Shown here piece by piece: positions 26,201 to 38,442 of a stretch of 64,000 nucleotides of DNA. A program made the position numbers and the translations under genes. Below the pieces are notes generated by a model that was not told where the DNA came from, ran no database searches, and was given only the letters and a program-made list of their open reading frames with translations. Source of the DNA: Trichoplusia ni. Lineage: Eukaryota; Arthropoda; Insecta; Lepidoptera; Noctuidae. The stretch covers positions 5,952,001-6,016,000 of the forward strand of contig NC_039491.1 of the NCBI RefSeq assembly GCF_003590095.1. Reading direction: 5' to 3'. Each line of letters opens with the position of its first letter. Positions within the stretch are counted from its first letter, which is position 1.

Positions 26201-27199
26201 ATACTTTTACTATAGCTAAAGTAAAACTGATAAACGTATTTTAATTTTTGTGCACATACAGATAATAGTTTAAATAACACCCATACACAGAACCAATAGT
26301 GTGCTCATCGCACAAACATTTGTCTTGGGTGGAAATCTAACCCACGACCTGCGATATAGTAGTCAGGGCCACTATCCACTAAATCAAACAGGCCAGTCAT
26401 TGCAATTGTGACATTGACTACTTGCGGTTACCACTTATAATAATAAGATTTTGAGACAGATTATTTTGTTTTTTTTAGTACAAAATCCCTGTGAATGCAG
26501 CTGAGGCCGCAGTTTTAGCTGCTATCCTATTGGCTCAGCAAACAAAATCGAAAGTTATCATCGTACCGACTGTGTCCGGTAAAACTGTAAGACAGGTGGT
26601 CCATATGTGCCAAGATTTATTTGTTATAGCAATAACGTCAACTCCACTACGAGCCAAGCAATTACAACTTTATAGAGGAGTTCTTGCAATTATTTATGAC
26701 AGTAAGTCAAGAACCGATATTTTTATTTTGCCGTTAATACTGTAAGTACATCAACCACCTATATTGTCATCCATAGACAAACACTTCTATTGAGCAAAAA
26801 TCACACTTATCGTCATTAATTGTTGAAATAGAATTGATTAGAAAATTATAATAAGTTTTAGGTAGGACAAGTAAGAAGTTGAGGAGGCCTTGAATGTGTT
26901 TGTTCACAGACATAAGCGGCCGCCGTAGTTCTTTTTCACTCATAAATAAATCAATTATGCCATGCAAGCACCTTTCTATAGATTTTTTTAAATTTGCAAC
27001 AGAAAAGTGGTCGAGAAATTGGGACGAAGAAATGGACGCTCGTATAAAATTTGCAGTTGCGTACGGCTGTAAATTTGAAGTCCTAACACATGGTGCAAAT
27101 TACGTGGTTTTGAGGAAAAGCCAACAATCCTGTTCTTACAGTGATCATGTCAGCTCTTCGTCTGTACTTACTGAGGAAGAAATAATGATAATGCAGTAA
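23222..27199 (+). CDS. Pyruvate kinase-like protein, predicted pseudoenzyme (8 exons)
   Basis: Inferred exons: 23222-23336, 23942-24168, 24668-25000, 25170-25310, 25742-25846, 25935-26171, 26479-26701, 26910-27199. All have GT/AG borders and phases that join into one 556-aa frame (active PKs are about 530 aa). The order follows the PK fold: TIM-barrel start (FIITFS), lid B domain in exon 3 (ITIDFGEIMLECSEL), barrel strands, helices, then the C domain (VPTVSGKTV, LYRGVLAIIYD). Active PK converts phosphoenolpyruvate and ADP to pyruvate and ATP. Here the key residues are gone: IARLNFSH reads VVQFRMTK, DTKGPEIRTG reads DVPNAVIKTG, catalytic Lys and Glu (rabbit M1 270/272) in IISKIE read IISAIC, ARGDLG (metal Asp) reads AREFLA. 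Intact splicing and frame argue for selection on a non-catalytic role. A stop lies just 5' of the ATG, after an acceptor-like TTTTAG, so an upstream exon is possible. The exon 5 donor (GTTGTA) is weak. Nearest polyadenylation hexamer is ATTAAA at 27236. Confidence 0.85.
24335..24450 (-). mobile_element. tRNA-derived SINE fragment in intron 2 of the PK-like gene
   Basis: On the minus strand the segment reads 'gttgagtttgccacaaaaaa' then 'gcgcgacgagtcgggtgttc' and 'gataccggagaaggacaagc'. A B-box-like GTGTTCGATACC is present. I recognise it as a common lepidopteran SINE-like unit. It lies between exons 2 and 3 and does not touch a splice site. Confidence 0.5.
26285..26410 (-). mobile_element. tRNA-derived SINE in intron 6 of the PK-like gene
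   Basis: The minus strand has a B-box-like GTGGGTTAGATTTCC followed by 'cacccaagacaaatgtttgt' and 'gcgatgagcacac', a body shared by many lepidopteran SINEs. It lies between exons 6 and 7 and is decayed. Confidence 0.55.
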
Positions 27200-27235
27200 G
27201 TTTACAATCAGGTTTATGTATACAACGTGTTTTCA

Positions 27236-27241
27236 ATTAAA
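27236..27241 (+). promoter_or_regulatory. Possible polyadenylation signal ATTAAA of the PK-like gene
   Basis: ATTAAA lies 37 bases after the TAA stop. A canonical AATAAA occurs only at 27912. Either could be used. Short hexamers are frequent in this AT-rich DNA, so support is weak. Confidence 0.25.
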
Positions 27242-30200
27242 GTGTCTACGACAACGTATGTTGCCGAAACATGGACGCATGAATATAGGAGAAGCGCAAG
27301 AGGTCAAAGTAAGCGCCATGCTCGCTATCAAATTGTAAGACTATATCTAAGAATCGTTAATATGACCCCTTACTAAATTAGACGTCATCACAAGAAGACT
27401 AACGGAACTTGAATGGATCTAGCTATCCAGAACAAAATGATGACCAATGGCTTTGGGATGTATAATGTCAAGGCCGAGAATAAGTTGTAAAATACAATTT
27501 ATATGAGCTAGGGACAGGGGATAACTTCTCTGAGAATCATTTTAACCATCGCTTGTGAAAAATATACCTAAATTACTAAGTCCCGGAAAAATAACGCTCT
27601 CGCACAATAAGCAGGAGCCAGTACAGGAAGGGTAGAATGGTGTTTATGCAATCTCATGAACCATATTCAAATTTTAATTTTCGAGAATTTCCTCAGGAAA
27701 TCGTTGAATGCTACAGGAACGGTTTCAAATATAATCAGGCTCTATTCAAATGTATTTATTTAATTGTATTTTTCCCATAGAATGGCGTCTACGAAGGCTT
27801 ATAAGAACTTTGAACATATGATATGCCCTGAATAGGCTGTATAAGTTAAGCGGTAGACTTAAATATCCACAGGAGTGCGTACAGCTACTGCAATGCATTT
27901 ATATTAATTTTAATAAAATAGTATGCAATTTTTTACCTTTTTTTGTATAATTTTTTAATTACATATTTACCACAATTGATCCGCTACTTTTACACAGCGT
28001 GACGCCATTTTTGTGGGAGTATCTAAGATCATATGCTTATTTAATTTATATCGCAGACAAATTAAACTGCAATTCAAAGTACTCCAACAAAATAAGTTGT
28101 AAAAGTTAAAAAAATCTCAACATATTTTCCTATTCAACAACTTTACAACCATACCATCGACCAAGCTAAATGCTTAGGACTTAAAGAAACACATAGGTAG
28201 CCCATAAGTATTTCTCCTGAAAAAAAACGTTTACCTTTTTTTCTTTACACTCGATGTCGTCTACTCAACGTTTATTTTAAATATTATATATAAGATACGG
28301 GTACAATATGTTAGCCTACAAAAAGTTTTTAAACACGACACACTAATACAGCCGCCAATGTCACGGAGGTGCTCTAAAATCCCATAGAGGCAAGTTTACA
28401 AGCCATTCCCAGCTTTATTGTAAAAGTTTAATAGAGAGAGGATCTGTAAATGGACCAATCAATACTTTATTGTGCTTTTGCAAGCGCTCCGTTTCAAACT
28501 GAACGAACTGAAGGGGAAGAGAATATAAGTACACATTCCCAACTCCCCTCACAATTGTTAAGAAAAAAGTTGATTTTATTTATGGTGGTTTGTGTTGAGG
28601 ATCTTGTGTGCTTTTGTATCTTCTTACATACGGTTTTATTCGTTGCTTACGCAATGTGAGGTCTTTACAGCTTCAGACAAAAAATTATTTAATCCTATTC
28701 ATTATACAGAATTCCCCCAAAAACTACACATCTTCATTAAAACTGCAAGCCAACAACGTAGTTAACATCAAAAAATTAACAGAACCGAAAAATATTAATG
28801 ATTGCAATAAGAGAAAAATGCAGGAATCTTAGAAGGAATGAGCTTCGCGTCTTTCCAAGTTATAAAAGGTAAAGAAAGAGCTTGCATTTAGTGAATACCC
28901 ATTCAGAGTTGGGGAAAATTCAGACCACTGCTACCGCGTATTCTCAGCACTTTACGAATGCAACTCCTTTTGATGGAAACCGTATTTTTTTTCGACAATC
29001 AGACTTGAAGTATATTTTTTTAGTAAGTCGACCCTTTAGAATTTTGGACAAGGCTTTTAATTTGAATGTTTTAACTTTTTCGGCTGGTATGGGCTTTCGT
29101 CGGAACTTTTATACAGCCACGTGAAAATATATTTTTTTAAATTATACAATTTAATGGCGTCTACGAGTTAGGAATTACACAGAACCACTTTTTATTGAAA
29201 CAGAAGTTGGACTAAGTAAACAAAAAGCATTAAAGACGGTAAGTTTTTAATCATCATTTGAGTAGGTATTTTTTTAACCAAATAATAAATTCGATATTTT
29301 TTTACATATCCTTAAACTAAAATAATTAAATATTCTGTATAACATTCTACTCACATAGCTCTTATAACATCCCAAGGAAACGTTACCTCCTCGCATACCC
29401 ACGCCCTTTACTCCTACCTATATTAAAACTTAAACCGAAACTTACGAAAGTTTCCTATTATGGTGCTCTAGCCTTTCACCAAATGTTTCAGTAAAATTCT
29501 CAAGATCAAAAGACTTTCCAAGTGGTTGCTCGAAATTTCCATTATACTACTTCAAAAAGTGAATTTACATTACCCTCCGGAATAATTTGTGATTTAAACT
29601 TTGACCTCGTAAAGTTTTTTTTATTAAAAAATATAAATTGGTTGTTGCAACTTTATTAATTACTCCTTTATTAGATTGCGGTATACGAGAGAATAAATCA
29701 ATGATAGCATTTTTTTATGATTATATACCCGAAAGGTGAAACAGGACCCTATTAGTAAATTTCTGGCGTTTGTACGTCCGCCTTTTAAGTCGATTTCGCT
29801 TTTCGCGCCATTCCAAAGATCGCTATTATTTCAACAAAAGGCTAATACAAATAGTGGCTCTTAACCATCATAAAACAGTAACATCATCGTTCAGTCTACG
29901 CTTTAATCAATCGTAAACCTTTTACGTCGTCATTTCCTCGTTCAAGAGCAGATAATAAATTCTTAACTAACCTTACATCTGAGTTCGGACACGTTTCTGT
30001 TTCGCAAATCTAATTTTTCTTCGGCGAATGCCTTTTTGAGAACTATCCGGGACTTGGACCGGCTACGGTATTGGCAATTCCGACGAATGTTCTCGAATGT
30101 TCCTATCTGTTTCGTTCGGAAACTTTTTGTTCGACTCCCGTGCTGGGTGTTGTGACGGCGCGATATTTACGATGATTTGTTACTTTCAACGTAAAGTCAT

Positions 30201-31429
30201 GTTGTTCCGTTTTGTTTGGGGTTTTACTGTAGAACGTAAAGCTGGAGGGAGTAATGAGACTTATTTTTATGAAAACCTGTTTGCTGATTAATTGCTTACT
30301 GGTTGCTTATTTATTTTGTAATCGTGTAACGCCTAACACATTCTTAGTATTGCCTGAGCTCATCAGATACCGAATTCATTTTAAAATCTGTTGTGCCATT
30401 ATAAAATGGCCCAAAAAAGTAAGTTCCATAAAACGAAGTAAAACCTTTCTTAACGCCTAAATATATCCATCTAACTTCTTATTAAGCTCAAAGAAAAAAA
30501 ATATAAAATAAAATATCTCATCACAATATTTTCTTGTATCGTCGGGAGCGATAATAACTTTATGGTGCGTGTAAAATCCCTTGCAATTTGTTCGGTACAT
30601 GCCCGAGTTCTAGCGCTCATCTCCCAAATGTATCTGTATTTATTACGGCTTACTATGAAGGTATTTTTAGCAAAAAGAGGATAGGCGCCAAAAACTCAAT
30701 TCAGGCGCCTTACAACAAGGAAAACGGGTGAATCAACTTAACACACACTAACATAAAATTCGTGAAACGTGAATGAATTATATTAGATTTTTATATACAG
30801 TGTAATTTTTTCGAACGCTTAAATCATATTAATTTTCAAGAATTGTTAGTTTCCAATAAAAATGTTCGTTCATGGAACTGAGTTTATAATTTAAATTGCT
30901 ACTTTAACATCAAAGGTGAATTTTCTTCTATGAGCCTAATAATCAATCAATAAAACCAGAATGGAATAACATTTATATTAAGTCGACATTCGAGGGTATC
31001 GCTTAATGCAAAGTAGGTCGGGGAAAGAATCCTGATTAAAAAGGTCCCTTGTAAGTGTGGAACAAATTGGATTCACAGAAAAACAAGGATTGATTCTGGA
31101 ATAGAAAATCGTTTTATGATTTTGGGTTCGGCAGCTATTGCTCGACCGATATACTTGTTCAACCCAATTTGTTTTGCCGCAATGTTGACGTTTTTGTTTG
31201 TTTATATATATAACATTGATTTTAAACTTAAATACATCGATCAAATTATGTACCTAAGTGTAAAATAATATTGTTTTACTGGCGTGTCAATGTGAAAAAT
31301 AAGGTTCAAGAAAAACTAATTTTAAAAAAATGGGCCCCTGAACCCAATAACTTTACTGACATGGCAACCTTGCTAAAACACGATTATTTTTTATTTTCGT
31401 ATCGGCAAATAAAAATACATCATCTGTAA
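27242..31429. other. Non-coding stretch, nothing recognised
   Basis: No gene or classified repeat is visible. Small open frames (28450, 28608, 28882, 30097, 30254 on +; 30978 on -) are 64-88 codons long, AT-driven and unrecognised. Confidence 0.4.
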
Positions 31430-31510
31430 AAAAATGAACTATCTAGTTCCCACGGTTCTTGAGATACAGCCCCGCGACAGACTGACAAACAGCGGAGCCA
31501 GCGAAAACCT
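31430..31510 (+). repeat. Lepidoptera-type repeat fragment
   Basis: 'actatctagttcccacggtt' then 'cttgagatacagccccgcga' and 'cagactgacaaacagcggag' is a copy of the 'tgagatacag...gacagacagac' unit also seen at 17690, 43440 and 48020. It is non-coding. Confidence 0.55.
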
Positions 31511-32761
31511 AAAAATACATCAGCTGAATTGCACGATAAAACAATTATTGTCACAAGAGTTCTCAAATTCTAACGACAAAGTTTTACCGTCACAAAGCAT
31601 TGCATTATAAACTTCGAAGCAAAATTTTGTCCAGAAACTTGCTGACAAAATAAATTAAATCCAACATTGCATACAAATTGTTTTAGAAAACGTGCCAAAA
31701 ACGAGACCGCGTGTGGTTGTACTGTGTTGAATTTAAAGATGATATGTTATAAGATGTGACAAGTTTCTGGCTCATCGCCTTAACCGGGCGTAATATGTAT
31801 TCCAAAGATCTCAACGAATTACTGAACGAATTTGTTTTAACTTACTTACAAAATGTTGCACTAGATAGAGGCATGCAACCAGTGTGGTCTGTCGTAAATA
31901 TCAAAAATCGGAAAGATCAAGATATGTTATTCAATGTTTTTTTTTTTAAGGGAGTACTGAACTGATTTTCTTTCCTGATTTCATGATCAATTTATTTTTG
32001 ATACATAGATCTTTAGTATAACGAGATTCTTGCTATTTAACTGGTGCAGATGCAAAACTTTTAGTGAATTTTGAACATTAAAAAACTCTTATTCCTTTAC
32101 TCATTTATAGATCCAAATTGCCTATCTTGTAAAAAATATCTCACAAGCTTTTATCCTAAGATTAGGTATCCAGAATTAATTGCGCATAACTTATTCGGAG
32201 CACATTCTTCGTTCCGTTACACGTAAACGGAACAAACGTAGTTGTTATGTAGCGTTAATAATATCTTTCAAAGCTTCTAATAAATCTAGTGTATTATTTC
32301 CTCCTTTTTAAGCTATCGGCTCTCGTACAAAAACATATTTTCCTCCAGTCATTTCTACCAATCACACACGGTGTTTATTTAATCAACTCACATAAAAAGA
32401 CCCAAGAAATCTCTTAGGCAAAACGTATTACTTAACTGAAAGAGCAACGGGTAAACGGAAGTGAAGGTAGAAAATATAGTCCATAATTTAATACGTCTAA
32501 AGGGTAGATATCTTTTAAGGGCGACAAAAAAGGCGCTACCTTATTGAATAGAAGGTCCGCATTATTCACACATTATATTTGGACGACAATACAAACGCGG
32601 ACATAATGGGATTGAGTTTTTTGTGATCTAACTTGTATTTTATAGAACGGACCGATGCTATCGTGTTGTAACATAGCACGAGAAATGATGACTATTCCTT
32701 TCTAGTCGTCATATTTATGAATAAACATTGTTTTTTTAGTACCTAAAATTATTGTGACGAC
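31511..32761. other. Non-coding stretch, nothing recognised
   Basis: AT-rich DNA. The open frame at 31756-31965 (+) is not recognised and ends in a poly-T-derived Phe run. Confidence 0.4.
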
Positions 32762-32805
32762 ATAACAAGAATAGAAGAAAGCTAACTTTCTTCTATTCTT
32801 GTTAT
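32762..32805. repeat. Perfect 20-bp fold-back with 4-base loop
   Basis: Arms 32762-32781 (ataacaagaatagaagaaag) and 32786-32805 are exact reverse complements around the loop ctaa. A transcript from either strand would form a perfect 20-bp stem. The stem is shorter than a typical animal pre-miRNA and has no bulges, so a collapsed transposon end or a template-switch product is more likely. Confidence 0.9.
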
Positions 32806-35800
32806 TTGATGGTTATTTTTTATTTACAAAATGATGCTCGATTTAGGATGTCCTTACTATACTGACTTTTTCTGGAACTCAGCACGTAATCCAAGCTTAG
32901 TAGAGTGAACGATTTTTCAATCACGATGGAAAATTGCATTTTTCTTCTTTGATGAAGCACCTAACTATTAATCTTACTATACGAAGACATAATCCGGGGA
33001 AAGGAGCGGTTAAACGTCACGGACTTCGATAAATAAGTGTCGCCGACTTAGTCTTTGAAAAACGATATCTTTTTGAGTTTCTCTAAAGTACTAAAACATA
33101 CTTAGTTTTAAGCTTCGTCTTATGATTATGGCTTCAAGTCACACACTAGTGCTACGAGTTCGCTTTCAAATAAAGTACGCGAAAGGAAAACCTTATTCTT
33201 TTAGAAAAGGATAAATAAATATTTAATTTATTATTTTCACTATCACATCCTTATTTTTTACGAAAATATGTTTGTTGCCGTAAATTATGACTAGAATCAT
33301 AAATCGTCCTTAAATTGTCTAAGATCGGTCTCGAAATTATACACAAGCAGTTGAAATATCACTGGAATACCTTTATACTTAAAAAAAGTTTTTTTAAACA
33401 CAGTTATTCATGAACTAGTGTTACCAGTTATTAATAAAGAAAGCTCTATTAAAAAGAAATACTTATCACAAAGTTTCAAATTTTAGCACCTAACTTAAAG
33501 TTTGGGAAATGACGAAATCAGAATAAAGTGGGTCATAAAAAAATCAATAGGTATATTAACATCGTAAAAACCTCGAACCTATCAAATCAGTGTGATTTTA
33601 TGATTTCCATAAAGTCACGGTCGATTGCTTTTCTTTTGCAATTTTATATATTGCACAGAGGAAAGTTGGATCAATTAAAATTTTACTCGGCCCGGTGTGA
33701 ATTCTGAAAAAACCTATTAACATAAAACATTCGTTATTTTCAAGGCGAAGAAGTTTTATGGTTTGTAAAATATTGAGGGCATAAATAAAGCGGCTGTCTT
33801 GTATAACAGCACGTCCCCGCACCTCGGCTCTACGTAGAGTCGTATTTTATCTCGGATTCCTTATTCCTGAAAATAAAAAAATATGGATATAAAATTGCCA
33901 ACGTGCACATTTTGGATGCTGGATTGCGTCCCACGTGGGGTGTTACGTAGTTGGACATAGCTAGCTACGGTTTGTACATACCAACGCATTTGTTACGCAA
34001 GTATACATGTTTGATTGCCACTCAATTATTATCCAGCTATATCATTTTTGATACAAAAAAAAATTTGCATTGTCTTAGTTCTGCAAAAAAGGACCAAAAA
34101 TGACGTAATGTTTTCTGTTTTTCTTACATTAGACGTCTCAAGTTCGAGATAATATGGTACACACATCAGACTGTATAAGAGCCCCAATAGTTTACGTTCC
34201 ATTCCCAAAGGGGTAGTAAATCGTTGTGACAAAAATAGGTAAGGTATGTTTAATATCTTTTTATTTCCAGTTGTGCTGGTAGGAATAGCAATGTTTGTGT
34301 TAACATTTGTGTGTTCCGTTAAACTAATATTATTAATAAATTCTAGTTCAAATTTTTCACTAAACTATTTTAAGACAAATATTACAAAGATTATTTTAGT
34401 TTACGAATGATAGCAAACACCGTAATATGCTTAACGCCTCCGAAAACGTACAGGATCCAAAATATAAGAAATTGTTAGGTGTTTTGGCACTAGGGTCGGC
34501 ATTTACGATTTAAATTGGCCGTCCTAACATAACAAAGGTCGGCTCGTAAGGAATTCAGATTTAATTTGGTCAAAGTGATTTTCCTGTAGTTTGGTTTATT
34601 CAACGATTACGATCAAACATCGTTCGTATATTTACTTATCTATGCTAAAACAACTTAGTTTTCCAAAAGGATATTTTAATTATCCAACTAAAAAGTTATC
34701 GTAGGTCAAGTTTCCTAAAATCAATGAATTTATTAAAAATGAACATGAGAAAAAGACCATACTGCACCGCACCGTAGAGCACAACATCAACACGATTTAA
34801 GCAATTGCATGCATTACCAAAATTAAACCCCATTCCTGCAATCCAAAAAAAGAATATGTAGTAACTATTCCCAACTCTTAAAATACCGGTCGAAGTGTAA
34901 CAAACTCACTCTGAAAATGGTTTTAATGATATATTATAATATGGGTTGTCCTAAGAAAACAAAGGAGGGGTCGCTAGGCATTCGGACTACATTATACCCG
35001 CGTAATTTGTTTAAAGTAGTAGTAGTTTCATTTTATTACCGCATTGATTTACAGAAAATGATTTTGTGGCCGTAATATTAAATTTCAAAATTTTCGCCAT
35101 GATTGTTATTTTGATTGAATAATTGAAGTAATAGTGAGTACAACTAAATAAGTTGGAGCAAATCTAGTTCAATAACTTTTTTGTTGAATAACTAGATACA
35201 TAGTATAACAATAAGAAAAATTACATAGTACAAGGATTTCCTATAGGAAAGACACTATTGAAAAGTGAATTTATCACATTATAGTTTTTATTTTGTACCT
35301 TAACATTCCGTTGTTTTCGTTAGAATACATACATACATTTATGTATTTTAAACTGAGATATATAAAATGTAACTGTACAACAATGAAAACTTATCTTACG
35401 ATTCAATTCTTAATTTCTGACGTAAAACAGTTGTTAAACTTTCATCGTTTTACGATCTGTGTTAACTACAAAAGCTATTTCGAGCTTACAATATAGTTTA
35501 AATTAATTTTAAATATTTGGGTGGTATCTTTTTAAAATGATAGCACTGGACCGGTAGGTAGTAAAGAAGAAAACATTAATCTTCATGCTTGCTTATTTCA
35601 AGGTTTACTCACTTTTTTATAACCTTTTGTCACTGATATACCTAACTATTGAAATAATTATTAAGTAGTTACATATAACTTTAGACACAGTGGTATTTTG
35701 TCAGTGAAGAGTGTATAACTCCAACCTCATGCTGGAGAAAGCAGTGTTACTAAACTGCTGAAAACCGGTTTCTTTTTTTTCATCATACTGAGCATTTTAT

Positions 35801-37942
35801 ACAACCCTATAAGACCTCCTGATTTTCCCCATCCTTAAACAAACTAAGCGTATTTCTACCTACATTAATGCTACCGAAAAGGGCCAAATAATTAGGGATA
35901 TAAAGACGTTTTAATACGGCAATAACGTAGCAATGATATGAAGCATTGTCACATGACTGTTAAGATTTTATTACCGCAATTTAAGGACGACTCATAAACC
36001 TAATTAAGAGCAAACATTCAGTCTATGAAACTAAATGAGTGTATGTAGCGGTTCATCTTGTTCATATAAAATTATCGCATAAAAATTTATTGCATTACCT
36101 TCTTTGGTAACGTTAACGAACATTTAAAAAAGTTTAGATATGTATGACTTTAATGTAGGACAGAAAAATGTATTTAATTAAGAAGGGTTAGAAGTTATAA
36201 CAACTATAAGTTTAGACTATTTTTCTCTAGTGGCTAGTCATAGTAAATCTTACTCATTTAGAGAAAAAGCGTTGATTGTTCACTTATTAGTAGGTATGAA
36301 ATTTAATGTTTAAAACTTGATTTAAAAATACAAAATTTAATTACAATAAAAAGTAAACAATATCATGTTTAATTTGGCGAACGTTTAAGTACTATGATAA
36401 GAAAAACAAGACTTATGTCAATTACACTTTAAGTGCCTTCCCGAGTCCAAAGAAATTTGAGCATTTGCCAACAGATGGTGTTTTTATTCATGTTACTGTT
36501 TACAGTCGCTTCTTGAGTCAAAACTTTACTTTCCCATATCAAGTACCAATCCATAACAATTAGCAAAAAAAGTTACTCTAGTTCAGACGGAACAAACATG
36601 AAAAAAAACGAAATATAAGTTATACAATTGCAGTTGCTTTGTTCATTTCTTTATTAAGAGCATGTGCGTAAAAGTAATTGAGCAATAAAATCCTAAGATT
36701 GGCTGCTATACCAAAGTAGCCCTTGAGAAACCTCAAAGGTACCCACGCTAACACCGTTTACAGAGCAAGCTAAAGCCAAAAGGACGATGCGGTCTACTTT
36801 TCTTACCCTAAGGCTTGTTGCAAGTCTGAAAGCATTTTAAAAGCGTCCTCGTAATACAACATCAAAGTGAAAATGTTTGATAAATAAAGTTAAATATTTT
36901 GGGGGCTTAAAGAATTTTCCTTCAGTCATGACGGAATTTATTTGTCCATTTTTAGAATAAAACTTGAGGTCAGTAACAAAGTACAACATATATGAGACCT
37001 TAGGTTCGCCGGTTTAGGGCAAACACTTACACGAGTAGATTGTATTTCTTTTTGTTTTAAAAACATTGTTTATCATTATGTTAATCATTTGACACTTAAA
37101 TTAAAATGCCATGAAAATGAAACAATAACATTCTAAAAAGCCACCATAATAGTAGTCCATGAAGTTCCTTCCTTAGCGCCAGACACGATAAGAAAAACAA
37201 TAGACTGTATTATACAAAATTTCTGTAGAAAAATGTCTCAAAACTTGTGCCTTTAAAATTTTAGATAGCTAACAAAAAGTCTGATGCAAATAGACACCTT
37301 TGTCGTCATGTTTCATTGTATCAACCGCGTCACTGCATAGTCAAAGCCTCGTAAAAGTTCCAGCAAATGACATTATCTTTAAAAAGTATTTTAATTCGAT
37401 GAAGAAAGTTTCGTGAAGTTTCCGCGTCGGTCGTTGGCAATACGTTGTCGGACGATTTACATTTTTATGAAAACGTTTTACCACTTGGTCGGGAGACCTC
37501 AACAGCGGTTTGTACGAACCGAGTTTTGACTTATTATGTATAGACTAGGAGTTCATTCAACGCAGACTTGAATTAGCATTCTGTCATATCTACTCATCTT
37601 CATCGCTGTGACAATCACACAGCACAAAGGTCAGTTTTACTTTTATGATAAAAATATAATCTACGCAATTTTTTTAAGGTTCTTTTAGAAGTGTATTTAA
37701 GTTTTAACTTTATTTGGTTTGGTCAATTAGAAAAAAAGGATTTTAGCTGTTGAAAACAATTCTACAATAAAAAAAATAAGTAACATAGAAAACTCTTAGA
37801 AAATAGTTTTAATTACACAAAGGTAAAATAAACAGTATGCAGCTGTAAAAATAAATATTTAAATTAATAGTGGCCAGTTAAACATTACTAACTAGCAGCT
37901 AAATGTAATGAAAAGATAATATTATGAAGAGTAACATTGTAC
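32806..37942. other. Non-coding stretch, nothing recognised
   Basis: No gene, RNA gene or classified repeat is seen. Open frames at 33598 (-), 34029 (-) and 35293 (+) are under 75 codons and unrecognised. The stretch ends at the retrotransposon's target site. Confidence 0.4.
37939..37942. repeat. Target site duplication, left copy (gtac)
   Basis: gtac directly precedes the LTR at 37943 and is repeated at 42914-42917 directly after the other LTR. Ty3/Gypsy integrases typically leave 4-6 bp duplications. Confidence 0.9.
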
Positions 37943-38419
37943 TGAAGTAGTATAGGACTCCGTTGGTATATGCTGGCTACAGTATACTACTTGCGTAGAT
38001 AATACAGGTGGGTATAGCAGAAGCAATGAGGAATAAGATGATAAGCGAAGGAATAAAATGCCAGGTGAAAGCGACAGAGTTATATTGCGGTAGCAAGACA
38101 CAAGCGTAATGAATGAATCTTAGAAAATACACAGCTATTTATACTAAACATTATGATAAAAAACGGCTCCCACTTGGCATATTTGCGCAGGAGTTTACGC
38201 CCTCTCATTAGCGTGGACAATAGATGAGTGCGCCGCCATCTTGCCTCATTAGTGCTTCGAACAAAGGATGCGCAGACGCCATGTCTTGGGAGGCGGCACT
38301 AAGTTAACTTGTCGTCGCAAGGTGGGCGGAGCTTTCGAAACTTGTTTTGCACACGGCACGCTGTGACGTAAAATGGCGTGATCCTGTGCTGCGTTTAGTC
38401 GTGCGACTTACTCGCCACA
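37943..38419 (-). repeat. 3' LTR of the Ty3/Gypsy element
   Basis: This 477-bp repeat appears identical to 42437-42913. On the element strand it starts TGTGGCGAG and ends CTACTTCA. It directly follows the polypurine tract. Confidence 0.97.
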
Positions 38420-38431
38420 CCACTCCCCCGG
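38420..38431 (-). promoter_or_regulatory. Polypurine tract
   Basis: CCGGGGGAGTGG on the minus strand abuts the 3' LTR and lies 11 bases after the pol stop. It is the expected primer for plus-strand DNA synthesis. Confidence 0.8.
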
Positions 38432-38442
38432 CGAGACCGTGA

